Positions 1-11,025 of a DNA stretch of 64,000 nt are shown here, piece by piece. Made by a program: the position numbers and the translations under genes. Every line of letters begins with the position of its first letter. Within the stretch, counting starts at the first letter, position 1. The notes under the pieces were generated by a model, which was given only the letters and a program-made list of their open reading frames with translations, searched no databases and was not told where the DNA came from. The stretch is from Elgaria multicarinata webbii. Lineage: Eukaryota > Chordata > Lepidosauria > Squamata > Anguidae. Location: contig NC_086182.1 of assembly GCF_023053635.1 (NCBI RefSeq), forward strand, positions 6,659,001-6,723,000. The letters are read 5' to 3'.

Positions 1-790
1 GAGTGGTGGTGAGGAACCACCACTTCCCAAACTGCAAGGACGCCACAAGAGGATAGCCCTGGGAGATGACTGTGAAAGCCCCTAGTATTTATGATGTGGG
101 GGGTCCCGCAGGGTTCTTTTCGGTCTCCCGTGCTGTTTTAACATCTATAAGAATCCACTGGGAGCTGTCATCAGGAGTTTGGGGCATGATGGACTCCCTA
201 TGCAGATGACACCATCTCTCTCTCTCTCTCTCTCTCTCCATTCCATGGACCAGGGTCTGGAACCAGTGATGGTCAGGTTGAATTGAATCCTGAAAAGATG
301 GGGGTTCTGTGGGTCAGTGGTTCACAGGTCCAGGAATTTGGGATGCAGCTCACTCTGGATGGGGAAGCACTCTCCCCCCAAAAGCAGGAAAATCCCAGAT
401 AGACTACTGCAATGCAGTTGATGTGGGATTACCCTTGAAGCCACAGATGGTGCTGAATGCTGTAGCCCGGCTGTTGGTGGCAGCAGCAGAAAGGGACCAG
501 ATCACCCCAGTCCTGAAAGCACTGCCAATTCGCTTCAGAGCCCAATTCAAGGTCTTGTTTTTGGCATATAAAGCCCTAAACGACTTGGGACCAAGTACTT
601 GAAGGAACCCCTCTGCCTTCACTTTCCAAGCAGAGGACACCCTGTTCACCATCTTGCCAATAGCAGAAGCTAGGACGGTGGTGACACAGGATGAGGCCAT
701 TCACACTGTGGTGGGACCCCATTTATCGAACTCCTTCCCGGGGATATCGACTTTGCCCCCACAGTCCAATTATTCCAACAAACGTCTGTT
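1..790 (+). mobile_element. Old L2-type LINE fragment, reverse transcriptase to C-terminus
   Basis: Degraded 3' part of an L2-clade non-LTR retrotransposon that runs off the left edge of the window. The reverse-transcriptase motif GVPQGS is readable at 100-117 and the catalytic YADDT at 199-213, followed by the characteristic C-terminal segment at about 395-600 (DYCNAVDVGLPLK, then LLVAAA, PIRFRAQFKVLFLAYKALND). Frames change several times, so no intact protein remains. A (TC)n run at 219-239 interrupts it just after the active site. It is more diverged than the other L2 copies in this window, so it is probably the oldest. The right edge is uncertain. Confidence 0.8.
219..239. repeat. (TC)n microsatellite
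   Basis: Uninterrupted TC dinucleotide tract lying inside the old L2 fragment. Confidence 0.9.
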
Positions 791-907
791 GTTCAGACGA
801 TTGGACTCCGATGTGAAGTTAAGGCCCTACCCTAGTCAGAGTGAACGCTGCCGTGTACCGGAATCACAGTAATGATGTGCCGTGATGTTAAGGGTGCTTC
901 TATTCAG

Positions 908-1091
908 CCTGTTCAGATGACACGCTAAGCCGTGGTTATGCCGCTAACCCTTTTGCAGCAAATGGTTAGTGAGCGTGTTTAAACTTGTGCTTGGTTAAAC
1001 CATGGTTAGAAATGGCTCACTTGAAACACTAAGCCATAATGTTTTGCACAAAGAGTTTAACCACCATGGCTTAGCGTGTCATCTGAACAGG
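908..1091. mobile_element. Palindromic MITE, CCTGTTCAGATGACACGC family
   Basis: The two ends are inverted copies: CCTGTTCAGATGACACGCTA at the left and its complement at 1091, continuing into AAGCC and TGGTTA. The interior repeats TTAAACC/GGTTTAA-like words. It resembles the nested palindrome at 48680-48902, which uses TTCAGAAGACACC. No transposase frame and no clear target duplication, so the superfamily is open. Confidence 0.75.
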
Positions 1092-1224
1092 GTCATTATA
1101 AGGACACTTATATCTGTATTACTTGATGGTTGTTTTGGTGTTTGTATTGTTCGCTGCCTTGTGTCCCAGAACCGGAAGTAGTGCAAGACACAAAAATACG
1201 GAACGAATGAATATGGCATTAGAG

Positions 1225-1334
1225 CAGTCTTCCTCAACCTGGGGTGCTCCAGATGTGTTGGACTACAACTCCCAAAATGCATTCTGGGAGGTGCAGTCCA
1301 ACACATCTGGAGCGCCCCAGATTGAGGAAGGCTG
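1225..1334. mobile_element. 110-bp hAT-type MITE with 8-bp target duplication
   Basis: Ends CAGTCTTCCTCAACCTGGGG / CCCCAGATTGAGGAAGGCTG are near-perfect inverted repeats. The flanks CATTAGAG (1217-1224) and CATTAGAG (1335-1342) form a perfect 8-bp target duplication, the mark of the hAT superfamily. The interior (GGACTACAACTCCC ... GGAGGTGCAGTCC) is also fold-back. A half copy lies near 37284-37362 and related copies near 3024 and 22535. Confidence 0.9.
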
Positions 1335-1399
1335 CATTAGAGGATGATAGTAGTGAGCATTTGCAGAGCCCTTTTTAAGTGTCCAGAGTGCTTCACACC

Positions 1400-1742
1400 T
1401 AGGGTGACCCTATGGAAAGGAGGACAGGGCTCCTGTATCTTTAACAGTTGTGTAGAAAAGGGAATTTCAGCAGGTGTCATTTGTATGCCTGCAGCACCTG
1501 GTGAAATGCCCTCTTCATCACAACAGTTAAAGCTGCAGGAGTCCCACCCTCTTTTGCATCTGGTCACTCTAGTATAGACCAGATACAAAAGAGGGCAGGG
1601 TTCCTGCAGTTTTATCAGTTGTGATTTCACCAGATGACACCTGCTGATGACATGCCTACAGATGACACCTGCTGAAATTCCCTTTTCTACACAACTGTTA
1701 AAGATACAGGAGCCCTGTCCTCCTTTCCATAGGGTTACCCTA
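1400..1742. mobile_element. hAT-type MITE, TAGGGTGACC family, long form
   Basis: Starts TAGGGTGACCCTATGGAAAG and ends with the complement CTTTCCATAGGGTTACCCTA. Flanks TTCACACC and ATCACATC match at 6 of 8 positions, a decayed 8-bp duplication. A second internal palindrome around 1555-1580 (CTGGTCACTCTAGTATAGACCAG region) makes this the long, double-hairpin form of the family. No coding capacity. Confidence 0.85.
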
Positions 1743-1789
1743 ATCACATCCTTTAAAGGAGCCCAGTATTCTCGCTCCTGCTCCACAGT

Positions 1790-1940
1790 CAGTGGAGGCT
1801 GGTGGCTCTGATGTCAGTGGGGCAGTGAATCTGCTCTGGGTTTCAGTCAAAACTCTGAAGCTGCGAAGTGCTGACTGGTTCTGACTGAAACCCGGAGCTG
1901 ATTCACTGCCCTGCTGATATCGGAGCCACTAGCTTTCACT
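1790..1940. mobile_element. Palindromic MITE, CAGTGGAGGCTGGTGGC family
   Basis: Left end CAGTGGAGGCTGGTGGCTC, right end the decayed complement. The middle holds the fold-back words GGGTTTCAGTCA / TGACTGAAACCC. Other copies: 7650-7905 (rearranged), 11026-11112, 38872-39012, 62905-63058. The 11026 copy has an 8-bp duplication, which points to hAT. Confidence 0.75.
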
Positions 1941-3023
1941 ACCAACCACGGGAGGCCAAGATAGTGGTGCCGTGAGTGTAGGGCTGTGGGGCAGAGGTCC
2001 AGCAGAAAATGGGGACGTGACATAACGCGCCTGGTCATCCGAAGAGGAGTGTCTCTGTAAGACCATTAAGTCCAGGTTCTAAAATTAGCTAACAGTGCCT
2101 CTGGGTTGAGGAAGGGAGAGCAGTGCCTCAGACGCAATTTTTTTAAAAAACGGTTTGTTCTCCATCTATATGAACAAGTAAACAGGGGGGTTAAGCGGCT
2201 TCCTAAGTAAAGGAGTGCTCTCAATTTGCAGAGATGCCCTTTGGCAACAAACGGCCTCGTGCCTCTTTGGGGCGAACAGACACAACTATTGTTAAGCGAA
2301 CCGAACCGCGCATTCTCAGGAAAAGGAAAGGGACCCCCCCCCTCCTTTTTAGCAGAGAGAAGTCCCTGCTTCTAGTTATTCTTTGCAATAATACCCAAAT
2401 GAAAACGTGTCTCTTGTTCGTACTTGTGTGACTTTTTGCCCCACCCTGGGTTTTCCCAAGTCCGTTGAAAACAGGCTGTGGTGCAGCTGCCAAGTTTTGC
2501 CCCCACCCCCCACGCTGCCTTCCTCCAGTGTACCAGTCTCTCTCCAGCTGCTGGGGGGGATGCCGGAATATACTGGGGCAATTGGGCTGCCAGCAAACGG
2601 TCCCCTGAAGCAGGATGTGTGCAAGGAAAGCACCAGCCACCAAGGACAGGGCATGAGCTGGGACGAGCCTGCCTGGAAATCTGGCTGAGGCTTTCTTTGG
2701 CTGGCCCACAATTGTTTGGAGGCCGGGGCTGGGAAATCCAAACTATTGAAATCCCCGATGATTTCAATAGTATTGAAAAATAAAGCATTTACATAATAAA
2801 TCCTACTGCCTGATCCATTTTGCCGCATGGCAGGGCTGGCCCTGGGTGCGGTGGGCGGTTCACTGGAAGATGTGATGGTGAGAGACAGCCGTGTCCCCGT
2901 GTCCCACCCTGCAGCCCTTTCCCAATATCTCCCATGATGCTTGAAGATCCTAGAGGAGGACGTCGGCCTGGAATGGGATACTTATGTTTCAGTTGGACAG
3001 TCAGGACAACAATGCACCTGGGT
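1941..3023. other. No gene recognised; one short hairpin
   Basis: Mostly unique-looking sequence. The only structure I see is a 12-bp perfect hairpin at 2742-2753/2760-2771 (ACTATTGAAATC and its complement, 6-nt loop). Overlapping open frames on both strands at 2221-2830 lack any family resemblance. Confidence 0.5.
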
Positions 3024-3159
3024 CAGGTTTCCCCAACTCGGTGCCATCCTGATGTTTTGGACTACAACCCCCATCAGCCCCAGCCAGCATGGCCAATAGC
3101 CAGGGGTGATGGGAGGTGCAGTCCAAACTATTGGGAAGGCAACAGCTTGGGGAAGGTTG
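3024..3159. mobile_element. Palindromic MITE fragment, GGACTACAACCCCCATCAG type
   Basis: Fold-back of about 135 bp: TTTCCCCAACTCGGTGCC at the left and GGCAACAGCTTGGGGAAGG at the right, with the central word GGACTACAACCCCCATCAG and its complement GATGGGAGGTGCAGTCC. Same group as 1225-1334 and 22535-22662. Target duplication not visible; edges approximate. Confidence 0.65.
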
Positions 3160-3994
3160 TAACAGGCACTCGGATCGGTACCAGCCAGCTTGTAAAGTCC
3201 CTCCCCAGGGGGCTAAAGATAGAGATGCTTAGTGGCTAATCCCGGCGGCGGCCCCAGCCGATCTCAGCAGCGGTGCCCCCCCCCCCCACCTCCGCAGCCC
3301 TGGATTCCACCGGGAAGGGCCTGCCTTCATGGTGGCAGAGAAGCACTTTCTATCATCTTCCTGTCACTACCCTTGTCCCAACTGCTTACTTTTCCTCAAT
3401 TATTCTGATGCAGAATAAACTAAGCAGAATATCACCCCCACCCCCAAGTGCAGAAGAAATTGAAGTACACTTGAAACGTGGCTTAACCCCTTAGACCGGG
3501 GGGGGGGGACACCTCAGGTCCGGGAGGGGCTGCATCCGGCCCTCTGGGGTTCTACTGTTGGCCACGGCCCCTTGCTAAGGCCCACTGTGACGTCACCAGC
3601 CCTTTACGCAAGGCCCGTTGCATAAACCCTTCTCAGGCCAAGCTCCACCACCTGAAGACCGGAGGGAGGGTTAAATAAAACCTTTCCCCTAGCTCTGAGG
3701 GAAACAGGTTTAATATAGGATCTCTCAAAATATACTGTGGGAATACTCTGGCGTGGGTGTTAAAATAAGTAAATAATGCCAAGCTGACACGTGGTATTTG
3801 GGAGCTAGCAAAATAAAAATAAGTTTATTGTTGTTCAAAAGCTTTAAATCAAAATATAGTACTTTCAGTCCTGCCTGATCTAAACTCTCCACACCTCACT
3901 CTCTTCACACCAATCCGAAGGCCCTAGAATCCAAACTCTTCTTACTCTCCTCACACGCACTCCAGCTCACACACCCCTCACAAGCTCCCAACAC

Positions 3995-4230
3995 TAGGGT
4001 GACCATATGAAAAGGAGGAGAGGGTTCCTGTACCTTTAACAGTTGCAGGAGACCTGCCCTCTTTTATATCTGTTCATGCTAGGCAGGGCTCCTGCAGCTT
4101 TCACTGTTGGGATGAAGAGGGAATTTCACCAGGTGCTGCATGCATACAAATGATACCTGCTGAAATTCCCTTTTCTATACAATTGTTAAAGATACAGGAG
4201 CCCTGTCCTCCTTTCCATATGGTCACCCTA
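3995..4230. mobile_element. hAT-type MITE, TAGGGTGACC family, short form, perfect target duplication
   Basis: Inverted ends TAGGGTGACCATATG ... CATATGGTCACCCTA. CCCAACAC stands at 3987-3994 and again at 4231-4238, a perfect 8-bp duplication. The TIR start TAGGG fits the hAT consensus. This copy fixes the termini and superfamily of the commonest MITE in the window (also 1400, 7485, 8842, 11135, 32020, 32215). Confidence 0.92.
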
Positions 4231-5027
4231 CCCAACACTCGCCTTATATACTCCTTCCCCCTCCCACCTATGACATCATAAACCACACCCACTCAGTTCT
4301 AACATTCCATACTTACCAGACATACTAAACTAGACATATACAAGATAATCAATCGTGGGGTACCGCCACACCCACCCTTGCCCCTAACCTCTGATAAGGA
4401 GTTACCTGGCTTGTGTGCAGTCCTCAGCCCCAATTTTAAAGACTGAAATGCCTATCCTAAGACGTTGTTACGGGCAGGAAGAACATTAAGTGACATGTTG
4501 GTGTTTTACGAGCTCCATCAGACGAGCATTTTATTTCACGCTCGTTCCTCCAAAACCTGGCTGCCACCTCCCAGCGTCTGCCACCTGAGGCAACTGCCCC
4601 ACTCTGCCTAATGATAGGGCCGGCCCTGCAGGATGGATCCAGCTTTGGTCTCCCCTTGCCTTTCCCTGTCAGGTAACGGAGCGGGGAGCCAAGCCAACTG
4701 AGCTGCAGGTTCAAGAAGCGCTCCTCAAGGCTGCAGCTCTGGCTGGAGCTGCTCTCCCGCCCCCTTCATCCTCTGAGGGGGTGTGGCCTACATCGAGGCC
4801 TCCATAGTCTGACTGGGGAGGCCAAGTGGACCAAATCCAGGCCAAGGATCAGGGTTCCCCCTCCGTGCATTAAGAGATGCACTTCTTCATTTGTTAACAT
4901 ATCCGCAGCGTGGCTGTGCTGCTCTTGCATCCAGCTTAGATCAGGCAGCAACCAAGTTGTGCATTCTGGACACACCAGTTGAAAACCAGCTTGCCAGACT
5001 ATTGAGCTCTTGTCCCTCCACCACAGC
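4231..5027. other. No gene recognised; decayed hAT end near 4600
   Basis: Around 4575-4630 the text CACCTGAGGCAACTGCCCC ... GGGCCGGCCCTG looks like the terminal part of a CAGGGCCGG-family hAT element. Nothing else is assignable. Confidence 0.4.
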
Positions 5028-5520
5028 CAGGGCTGGTGCCAGGCTTTTTTGCGCCCTAGGCTAGGTGAGCTTTTTTCACCACCCCCCACCGTATCCCCAC
5101 CCCACCCCAGGTAGGCAGAGACAGGTTACCTGTCCCTCGCCTGAAGTCCTCCTGGCTTGGTGGGACGCTGTGGTGGGGTGGGCGGGCAGCTCCAATTCCG
5201 TCCGTTCGGGCCCCCCCCAGCATCCCGGCTTGTCTTTGGCTGGGAGCCCCCAGCCGAAACCAAGCCGGGAAGCTGGGGGAGGGCAGTCAGACGGCTTCAC
5301 GTTCTGATTTTCGGCAAGCGCCGGATGTCAGAACGTGGAGCCGCCCGTCCCCGCCCCCCAGTGTCCCGGGTTGGCTTCGGCTGCTGGGCGGGCGCCCAGC
5401 TGAAGCCAAGCCAGGGACGCTGGGGAGCAGGGTGGAAGGCTGGGAGGGCGACTTCCGGGGGCACTTACCTTGGCGCTCTAGGCGGCCGCCTAACTGGCCT
5501 CTATGGAAGCGCCGGCCCTG
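5028..5520. mobile_element. hAT-type MITE, CAGGGCCGG family, perfect target duplication
   Basis: Begins CAGGGCTGGTGCCAGGCTT and ends AAGCGCCGGCCCTG. ACCACAGC flanks both sides (5020-5027 and 5521-5528). The GC-rich interior is built of palindromes such as CCGGCTTG.. / ..CAAGCCGG and ACGTTCTGA.. / ..TCAGAACGT. Open frames here on both strands are by-products of those palindromes. Larger relatives at 42600-43436 and 46457-46960. Confidence 0.92.
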
Positions 5521-5949
5521 ACCACAGCTCTTTTGCTGCTGCGTGCGAACGGCCTCCTGCACAAGCAGTTTCTGGCGTGACAATGAAACAAGCCGTCTCC
5601 TAATGGGAATACCCACCAAGCTCTTCCTGATCTCCTGCGGCTGCCCCCCCCCCCCAGCCCTCAGCCAGATGAGAATTCCTACAGACCAGGTGAAATGTCT
5701 GGCTCATTAAATCCCGCTACTGCTATCATTAGCTGCCTCTGCGTGGCATCTCTTTGTGCGCACATGCGCACGCCCCTCGGTCAGCATGAATTCGTGGAGC
5801 TGTACGGTGTTGCATTGGAGAGAGCGAGGGGCAGCATCCGTAGAACTGCAATGGAGAAGTCAGGACGGGAGTCCTGGCGGGGAGGGGCGGGGAGAGCCCT
5901 TTCAGGCCAGTACAACCGTTCAGAGATGCGATAGAGGAATCCAGAACGA

Positions 5950-6200
5950 TGCGTGGTGTGGAGAATGTGGACAGGAAGACATTTTTCTCCCCCACTCGTA
6001 ATGCTAGAGCCCAGTGGGGTCCTCCCTTGAAGCTGAATGGTGGGAGATTCAGAACAGATGAAAGCAAGGACTTCTTCACACAGCACAGAGTTAAACTACG
6101 GAACTCACTGCCACAAGACGTAGTGATGGCCACCAGTTTGGAGGGCTTTAAAAGGGGCTTGGACTTCTTTCAGAGCACCGACAATGTGCCACGGCTGTAG
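5950..6200 (+). mobile_element. CR1-like LINE 3' fragment
   Basis: Contains the family's characteristic stretch from ACATTTTTCTCCC through CTTCTTCACACAGCACAGAG and ACTCACTGCCACAAGA to GTGATGGCCACC. The same text occurs in the plus orientation at 34618 and 35591, and inverted at 23100, 31628 and 57681. The last part of the unit is lost here. Confidence 0.7.
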
Positions 6201-7101
6201 GGGCAACAGGTGGGAGGAACTGCGGGATTGCAGGAAGAAGAGTGAGCGGCAGATGCACACCCAGGTTGCCATGGCAAAGAGGTACAGGAATTCTAGGGGG
6301 CTCTGGGCAGTGGGCCCCTGCTGGATATGGGCCCTTGGCAGGTGCCTATCCATGCCAACCCTGCCGATGGCAGCAGCACTCACCTACAGTTTGTACCCAC
6401 CATCACCTTGTATTCAGAGGTAGACTGCACTGAACAGGGATGTTCTGCTATTAGCTATTCCACTCTTCATGTTTGCCTGCAGCCTGGATTTGCAGGCCTT
6501 GCTCCTCCTGCGACGAGGGTCCCTGCAAACACATTCTTGCATGAACATCCAGCATTTCTAGCAGCGGCATGTTGCTATTTTGGCACGTTGACTTCAGGCA
6601 AACAAAAGGAGCCTGTCTGGCCTGCTGGTCGCAGCGTTATCTCGCCGCCCCGGGGGAAGGGGTGCTTTCGGCCGCGCCCAGCAGGCCTCCAAACCTAGGC
6701 AGGCAGCAGCGCGCAGAGAGGCTGTTGCACCCGAGCCGCGCCATCAATGGAATGAGCACTCATTCGAACGCCTTCTTCGCGATCATGCGGCCTCTTCAAC
6801 AACAGGCAGAGCTGGGCTGAGCAACAGCAAATTGCGCTGCTTCTTGGCCCAGCCTGGCGGCGCGCAAAGCATTGGTGGTGAACAGGCCGGAACTACACTA
6901 TTGCTTTAAAGCGCTATAAAACTGTTATAAGGCGTTTTAAAGCAATAGTGTCAGGCGTCGTTCCAGCCAGCCTGCTCCCTCCCTCCACGTGGCTGGCCCT
7001 CCTCCCTCTCTGCCCAGCCCAAGCCCTTTCCTCTGCAGCTGTTTTGGGCCGGGCAGATTCCATCCCCTGCGTAGGGAGAGCGGTTTTCCGCTGCCCGCCC
7101 A
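6201..7101. other. No gene recognised; GC-rich around 6640-6850
   Basis: CpG-containing but without any start, splice or coding signal I can defend. A hairpin MITE lies at 6895-6951. Confidence 0.4.
6895..6951. mobile_element. Short solo hairpin MITE
   Basis: About 21-bp near-perfect arms, ACACTATTGCTTTAAAGCGC at the left and its complement at the right, around an AT-rich loop. Likely a minimal fold-back element or half of one. Confidence 0.6.
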
Positions 7102-7185
7102 AAAGAAGCGGGGCTGCCAACTTTTCAGCCAGCCCGTGCAGCTGTGTCTTTAACGCCAGCTCGATCTGCGCCTTTAGCAGGCGAA
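7102..7185 (+). mobile_element. GTTGCCAAC-family MITE fragment
   Basis: GCTGCCAACTTTTCAGC followed by GCAGCTGTGTCTTTAACGCC and CCTTTAGCAGG matches the unit seen near 38790 and inverted near 39515-39590. Edges approximate. Confidence 0.45.
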
Positions 7186-7484
7186 GGGCCTCTGGACCCT
7201 GAGGCCACGAAGAGCGGCATCACCTGTGGGTTTCTGGGTGCTCAGCGCACAAGAGCAGGCCTGGGGGCTGTTGCTCTTCTTCTCCGGCCAGTTAGCAATT
7301 TTGAAGAGAAGGCGATGGGTAGAGGTCGGCGCCGACGGGCCGACAGCCTGTCCCAACCTGGTGTGCTGCACATGCGGTGGACTGCAATGCCCATCGCTTC
7401 CCTTGAGGATGCAGGGCATCAGGCGGCGGGAGTGTTTCGGGTGAGCCAGCTCCGTCTGCAGGTCTATGCATATTTATCCAGGAT

Positions 7485-7630
7485 TAGGGTGACCATATGG
7501 AAAGGAGGACAGGGCTCCTGAATCTTTAATAGTTGTATAGGAAAGAGAATTTCAGCAGGTGCCGATTGTATGTGTGCATACAACAGCTAAAGCTGCAGGA
7601 GCCCTGCCCTCTTTTGTATGTGGTCATTGT
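7485..7630. mobile_element. hAT-type MITE, TAGGGTGACC family, 5' half
   Basis: Starts TAGGGTGACCATATGGAAAG, runs through CAGCAGGTGCC and GCAGCTAAAG.. to TTTGTATGTGGTCATTG, then is lost into the next repeat. Confidence 0.7.
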
Positions 7631-7649
7631 AGCTGTACTAGAGCTATAC

Positions 7650-7905
7650 TAGAGTTCTGAGGGGTTCTGACTGAAACCCGGAGCGGATTTCCCACCCCAC
7701 TGGCAACGGCCCCACCAGCCTCTTCTGCACCTTGGATAGCTCCTTTAGAGTTCTGACTGAAACCTGGATTTGCCGCCCACTGACAGCAGAGCCACTAACC
7801 TCTTCCGCACCTTGGATAACTCCTTTAGCATTCTGTCTTGTTCTGACTGAAACCTGGAGCGGATTCATCACCCCTCTGGCATCAGACCCACCAGCCTCCA
7901 CTGAC
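7650..7905. mobile_element. Rearranged CAGTGGAGG-family MITE, three partial units
   Basis: The half-unit GTTCTGACTGAAACC...GG occurs three times in direct order (about 7663, 7751, 7840), separated by CACCTTGGATA(G/A)CTCCTTTAG, ending in CACCAGCCTCCACTG. This looks like local tandem growth of one MITE arm. Confidence 0.65.
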
Positions 7906-8423
7906 TTCAACCCTGCTCACTCAGGAGATCTCCCGTTTTAATTAGCGGCTCGCAGGGGCTGGGTTGCTCTTTGCATTTTCCATCTCTCCGGCCTCTTTAG
8001 GTTTGTTTAGGCCAATGGAATATCTTGAGTGAAAATTCATTTGAATGAAGCTGAGCATGTATCTGTTCATCTGAGTTCGTAAAAATGGCCGCCCAGCCAA
8101 ATTAGAGTGCCATCTGGGGAGCAGTATGTGGTGGCTGCTAGCTGAAAGGAATACAAGGTCACCGTAGGTTATCTTGCAACCCTTTCCCCCACTTCATTTT
8201 GAGTTGGCTTTCTCCAGTTGCGTCTTGTTGCTCAGCCAAGCCGCTCCTCAAAGCTATCGGGAAAGACGATGATTCAGTGAAAAGATGGAACTTGGCTGAG
8301 ATCCCTCCAACTTGTTTCAGATAACGGCTCGTAGCCCTTTCCACACAGAAGCTGGGTAGGGTGATAATGCTTGGCCATTGATCTATGCTGGGGACGGGGT
8401 GTGTGTGTGTGTGTTGAACCAGG

Positions 8424-8690
8424 ATCTCCTCTTGATCCTCCCAGAGTGCAGGGCATGGAATAATGGGCTCAAGTTACTAGAAGCCGGATTCCGGCTGGAC
8501 ATCAGGAAAAATGTCCTGTTAGAGCAGTACAACAGTGGAACCAGTGGCCTAGGGAGGTTGTGGGCTCTCCCACAATGGAGGCCTTCAAGAGGCAACTGTC
8601 AGGGATGCTTTGAGGTGGGATTCCTGCATTGAGCAGGGGGCTGGACTCGATGGCCTTAAGAGGACCCTGCCAATTCTACTGTTCTATGAA
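8424..8690 (+). mobile_element. CR1 LINE 3' end
   Basis: Classic sauropsid CR1 3' terminus in sense: GCCGGATTCCGGCTGGACAT, GGGAGGTTGTGGGCTCTCCC, GAGGCAACTGTCAGGGATGC, TTGAGCAGGGGGCTGGACTC, ending near ATTCTACTGTTCTATGAAC, the decayed 8-bp terminal repeats of the family. 5'-truncated; no ORF2 left. Confidence 0.88.
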
Positions 8691-8841
8691 CTTCTTTTAC
8701 CTAGACAGCCAAATATTATTTTGGAGAAATTCTTGGGGAACATATTCCAGTGGTGGAAGGAATTGAAGGCAAAAAAGATGGTGCTCAAAAACCAGCGTAT
8801 TTTAGTTTAAAGCTCTCACTGCCTGCAATGGAGCCCTGTCC

Positions 8842-9011
8842 AGTGTGACCAGCTACAAAAGAGGGCAGGGCTCCTGCAGCTTTAACTGTTGGGATAAAGA
8901 GGGAATTTCACCAGGTGCAGGACGCAGACAAAGGACACCTGCTGAAATTCCCTCTTCTATACAACTGTGAAAGACACAGGAGCCTGATCCTCCTTTCCAT
9001 ACGGTCACCCG
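8842..9011. mobile_element. hAT-type MITE, TAGGGTGACC family, internal/short copy
   Basis: GTGTGACCAGCTACAAAAGA at the left, then CAGCTTTAACTGTTGGGAT, CTGCTGAAATTCCCTCTTC, and CCTTTCCATACGGTCACCCG at the right. The left end is the family's inner end, the right end its outer end. Confidence 0.75.
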
Positions 9012-10218
9012 ATGCTGAGATCTTTTCAATTGGAAATGCCCAAGGTTCAGAAGGTGGGGCCTTCTGCAGGCCAGCCCTGGCCTCTTACCACGGACCTCCC
9101 TGTCTTGTAGGGTTGAGGGAGAAAACAGTTTGGCTCCTGTTTGAATGTGAACATACCTAATTTCGTGCTTTCGAACCAATATGTGAACTGAAACTCCATT
9201 ATCCTTTAAAATGTGCACTTCTCCTATTCTTGCAATGAAATTCTCCAATCAAAAATGTGTACACAAAATGTGATTTTTTAAAAAAGTGTGTGAATGTTAG
9301 TGTGACGAACAAATAAATAAATCTCTACGAACTGGATGAACATAAATTGAGAAACAGAGGAACCGGAAAGGACGGAGGGGTTCAGCCCTACCCCTGAGGG
9401 AGCGAATGAATGCCCTGGGGGTAACAGAGGTCCTCCTCCTCAGACCCATTCACTCCGCGGAGCTGGAACCTCTGATTGCTCCAGTTGCAACCAGAATGCA
9501 GCCGTTCCGCGCCCTTGTTCTGGGCCCGTCTCCATGCAGCAGAGCACTTACGGTTACAACCTCAGGGAACAGCCAGGAAGAGAGAACGTCTAAAATCCAT
9601 TAAAAAAATGACATTTATTTTGGCTTCCTCTGTGCAGGGAGGGGTGGATATTCCTTCCCTGAGTGTTTGCTTTGAAAGCAGGCTTCTTAAAGGCACAGGG
9701 TTGTCTAAATAAATAGCAGACGTTGCGGGCTGAGCCCTTGCAAGAACTTTGCGCCTTTAAAAAACCAAAAGGTTAGGAACCCGAAGTTAAAATGCTTCTG
9801 CTTAATTGGAAGGAGGGTGGAAAAACAGGGCGGGGGAGCGCAACCGAACAGGCCCTGACCTCCCAATCCCCCCCCCCCCCGAACTCTACTGCTTTGCTGG
9901 GCTCCTTTCGCTGAGCTCCTTGCTGCTGTTCCCTCTGGCAAAGTCTGGGCTTCCTGGGATGGGTCCTGTCAGATGCTTTCATTCTGGCCCTAAGAGGGAA
10001 GAAAGGCATACAGACAGCTCTTAGGAGCACATCTTGCAGCAGACCTGAGACTCTGGGGGTGGGCGTGGGCGTGGGGGCAGGCAGCTGCATAAGGAAGCGG
10101 CCATGGGTGGATCTTGGCCTGCACCTCCCCCTCCCCCTTCAACCAGGCCCATTCAGCAATGCCGCTCCCATGTATGTCTGTAGCCTTGCTCTGAAAACAT
10201 AAGCATGAAGCCATATTT
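9012..10218. other. No gene recognised
   Basis: Unique-looking sequence; a poly-C run near 9866-9880. No coding, splice or repeat signal I can defend. Confidence 0.4.
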
Positions 10219-10500
10219 GATTATTATTATTATTAATAATCATAATAATGAATTAATTTCTTACCTGCCTCTCCGTTTGGATCGAGGCGAGGAACAATAA
10301 GTATAAAATACATAAAACTGAATTAAAAGCATAGTATACATTATTAAAACATCCTAAAAACTTCCTAAAATTGCACTGGATAGGCCTGCCAGAACAGAAC
10401 AGAACAGGTCTTCATAGCTCTCTTAAATGCTAAAAGACTGTTAAGTTGACGAGTCTCCTCCGGCAGACCATTTCACAGTCTGGGATTAGAGCAGAGTATT
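10219..10500 (-). mobile_element. L2 LINE 3' end
   Basis: Minus-strand L2 tail: ATTATTATT at the left is the simple-repeat terminus, then TTACCTGCCTCTCCGTTTGG and GATCGAGGCGAGGAACAA, the tail shared with copies at 29400, 47946 and 60770, then GGCCTGCCAGAAC and AGTTGACGAGTCTCCTCCGG encoding the end of the protein. Confidence 0.85.
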
Positions 10501-10884
10501 CCTGAGCATGCACAAAGTGACTTCTCACCAGTGAGCACCTGCAGCCTGCATGTACAGAGGCCCATGCTCCTCCTTTTGGAAATGCAGCGCTGCCTTCTGA
10601 CAAACCAGCCCCAAAGGCTGAGGCTGTTTAAACGTGTGGCTCAGGGCCGGACCCTGACAGTACCATGGAAGGGCAGGCGCTTGGGGAACTGTGGCGCTCA
10701 GAGGCTGGGATGTTGCGGTACCGCGAGGATCGGCGGATCACCTTGGCTGCTTTGGGGTTTCCTGGCCGAGGGGCAAGCTGCTCAGAGGAAGAGCTCTTCC
10801 CGTTGTATTCGTGAAACGCTCTGGGACCGGCTGGGAAAGCGCATTTCACATGTAGGTAGGACTGAGAAAGAGCTCGGCCTGGAT

Positions 10885-10975
10885 CCCTGGACAGCTGCTG
10901 CCAGTCCGTGCAGGCAGCAATGAGCTAGATGGGCCAGTGGTTGAGTTGGGATGAGGCAGCATCCTAAAGAAGGAG
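10885..10975 (+). mobile_element. Possible SINE 3' part
   Basis: AATGAGCTAGATGGGCCAGT and GATGAGGCAGCATCC resemble the CR1-derived tail (GAGCTAGATGGACC ... ATAAGGCAGC) of the tRNA-derived SINE seen at 47230-47789. The tRNA head is not recognisable. Confidence 0.4.
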
Positions 10976-11025
10976 CACCATCCACCATGAGTGGAGCATT
11001 TCCCACACCTTCTGTTCAGTTCAAC

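Noticed and set aside
5461-5475. CTTACC donor-like site on the minus strand
   Set aside because: It is a fixed part of the CAGGGCCGG hAT family end (also at 43381 and 46905), not a splice site.
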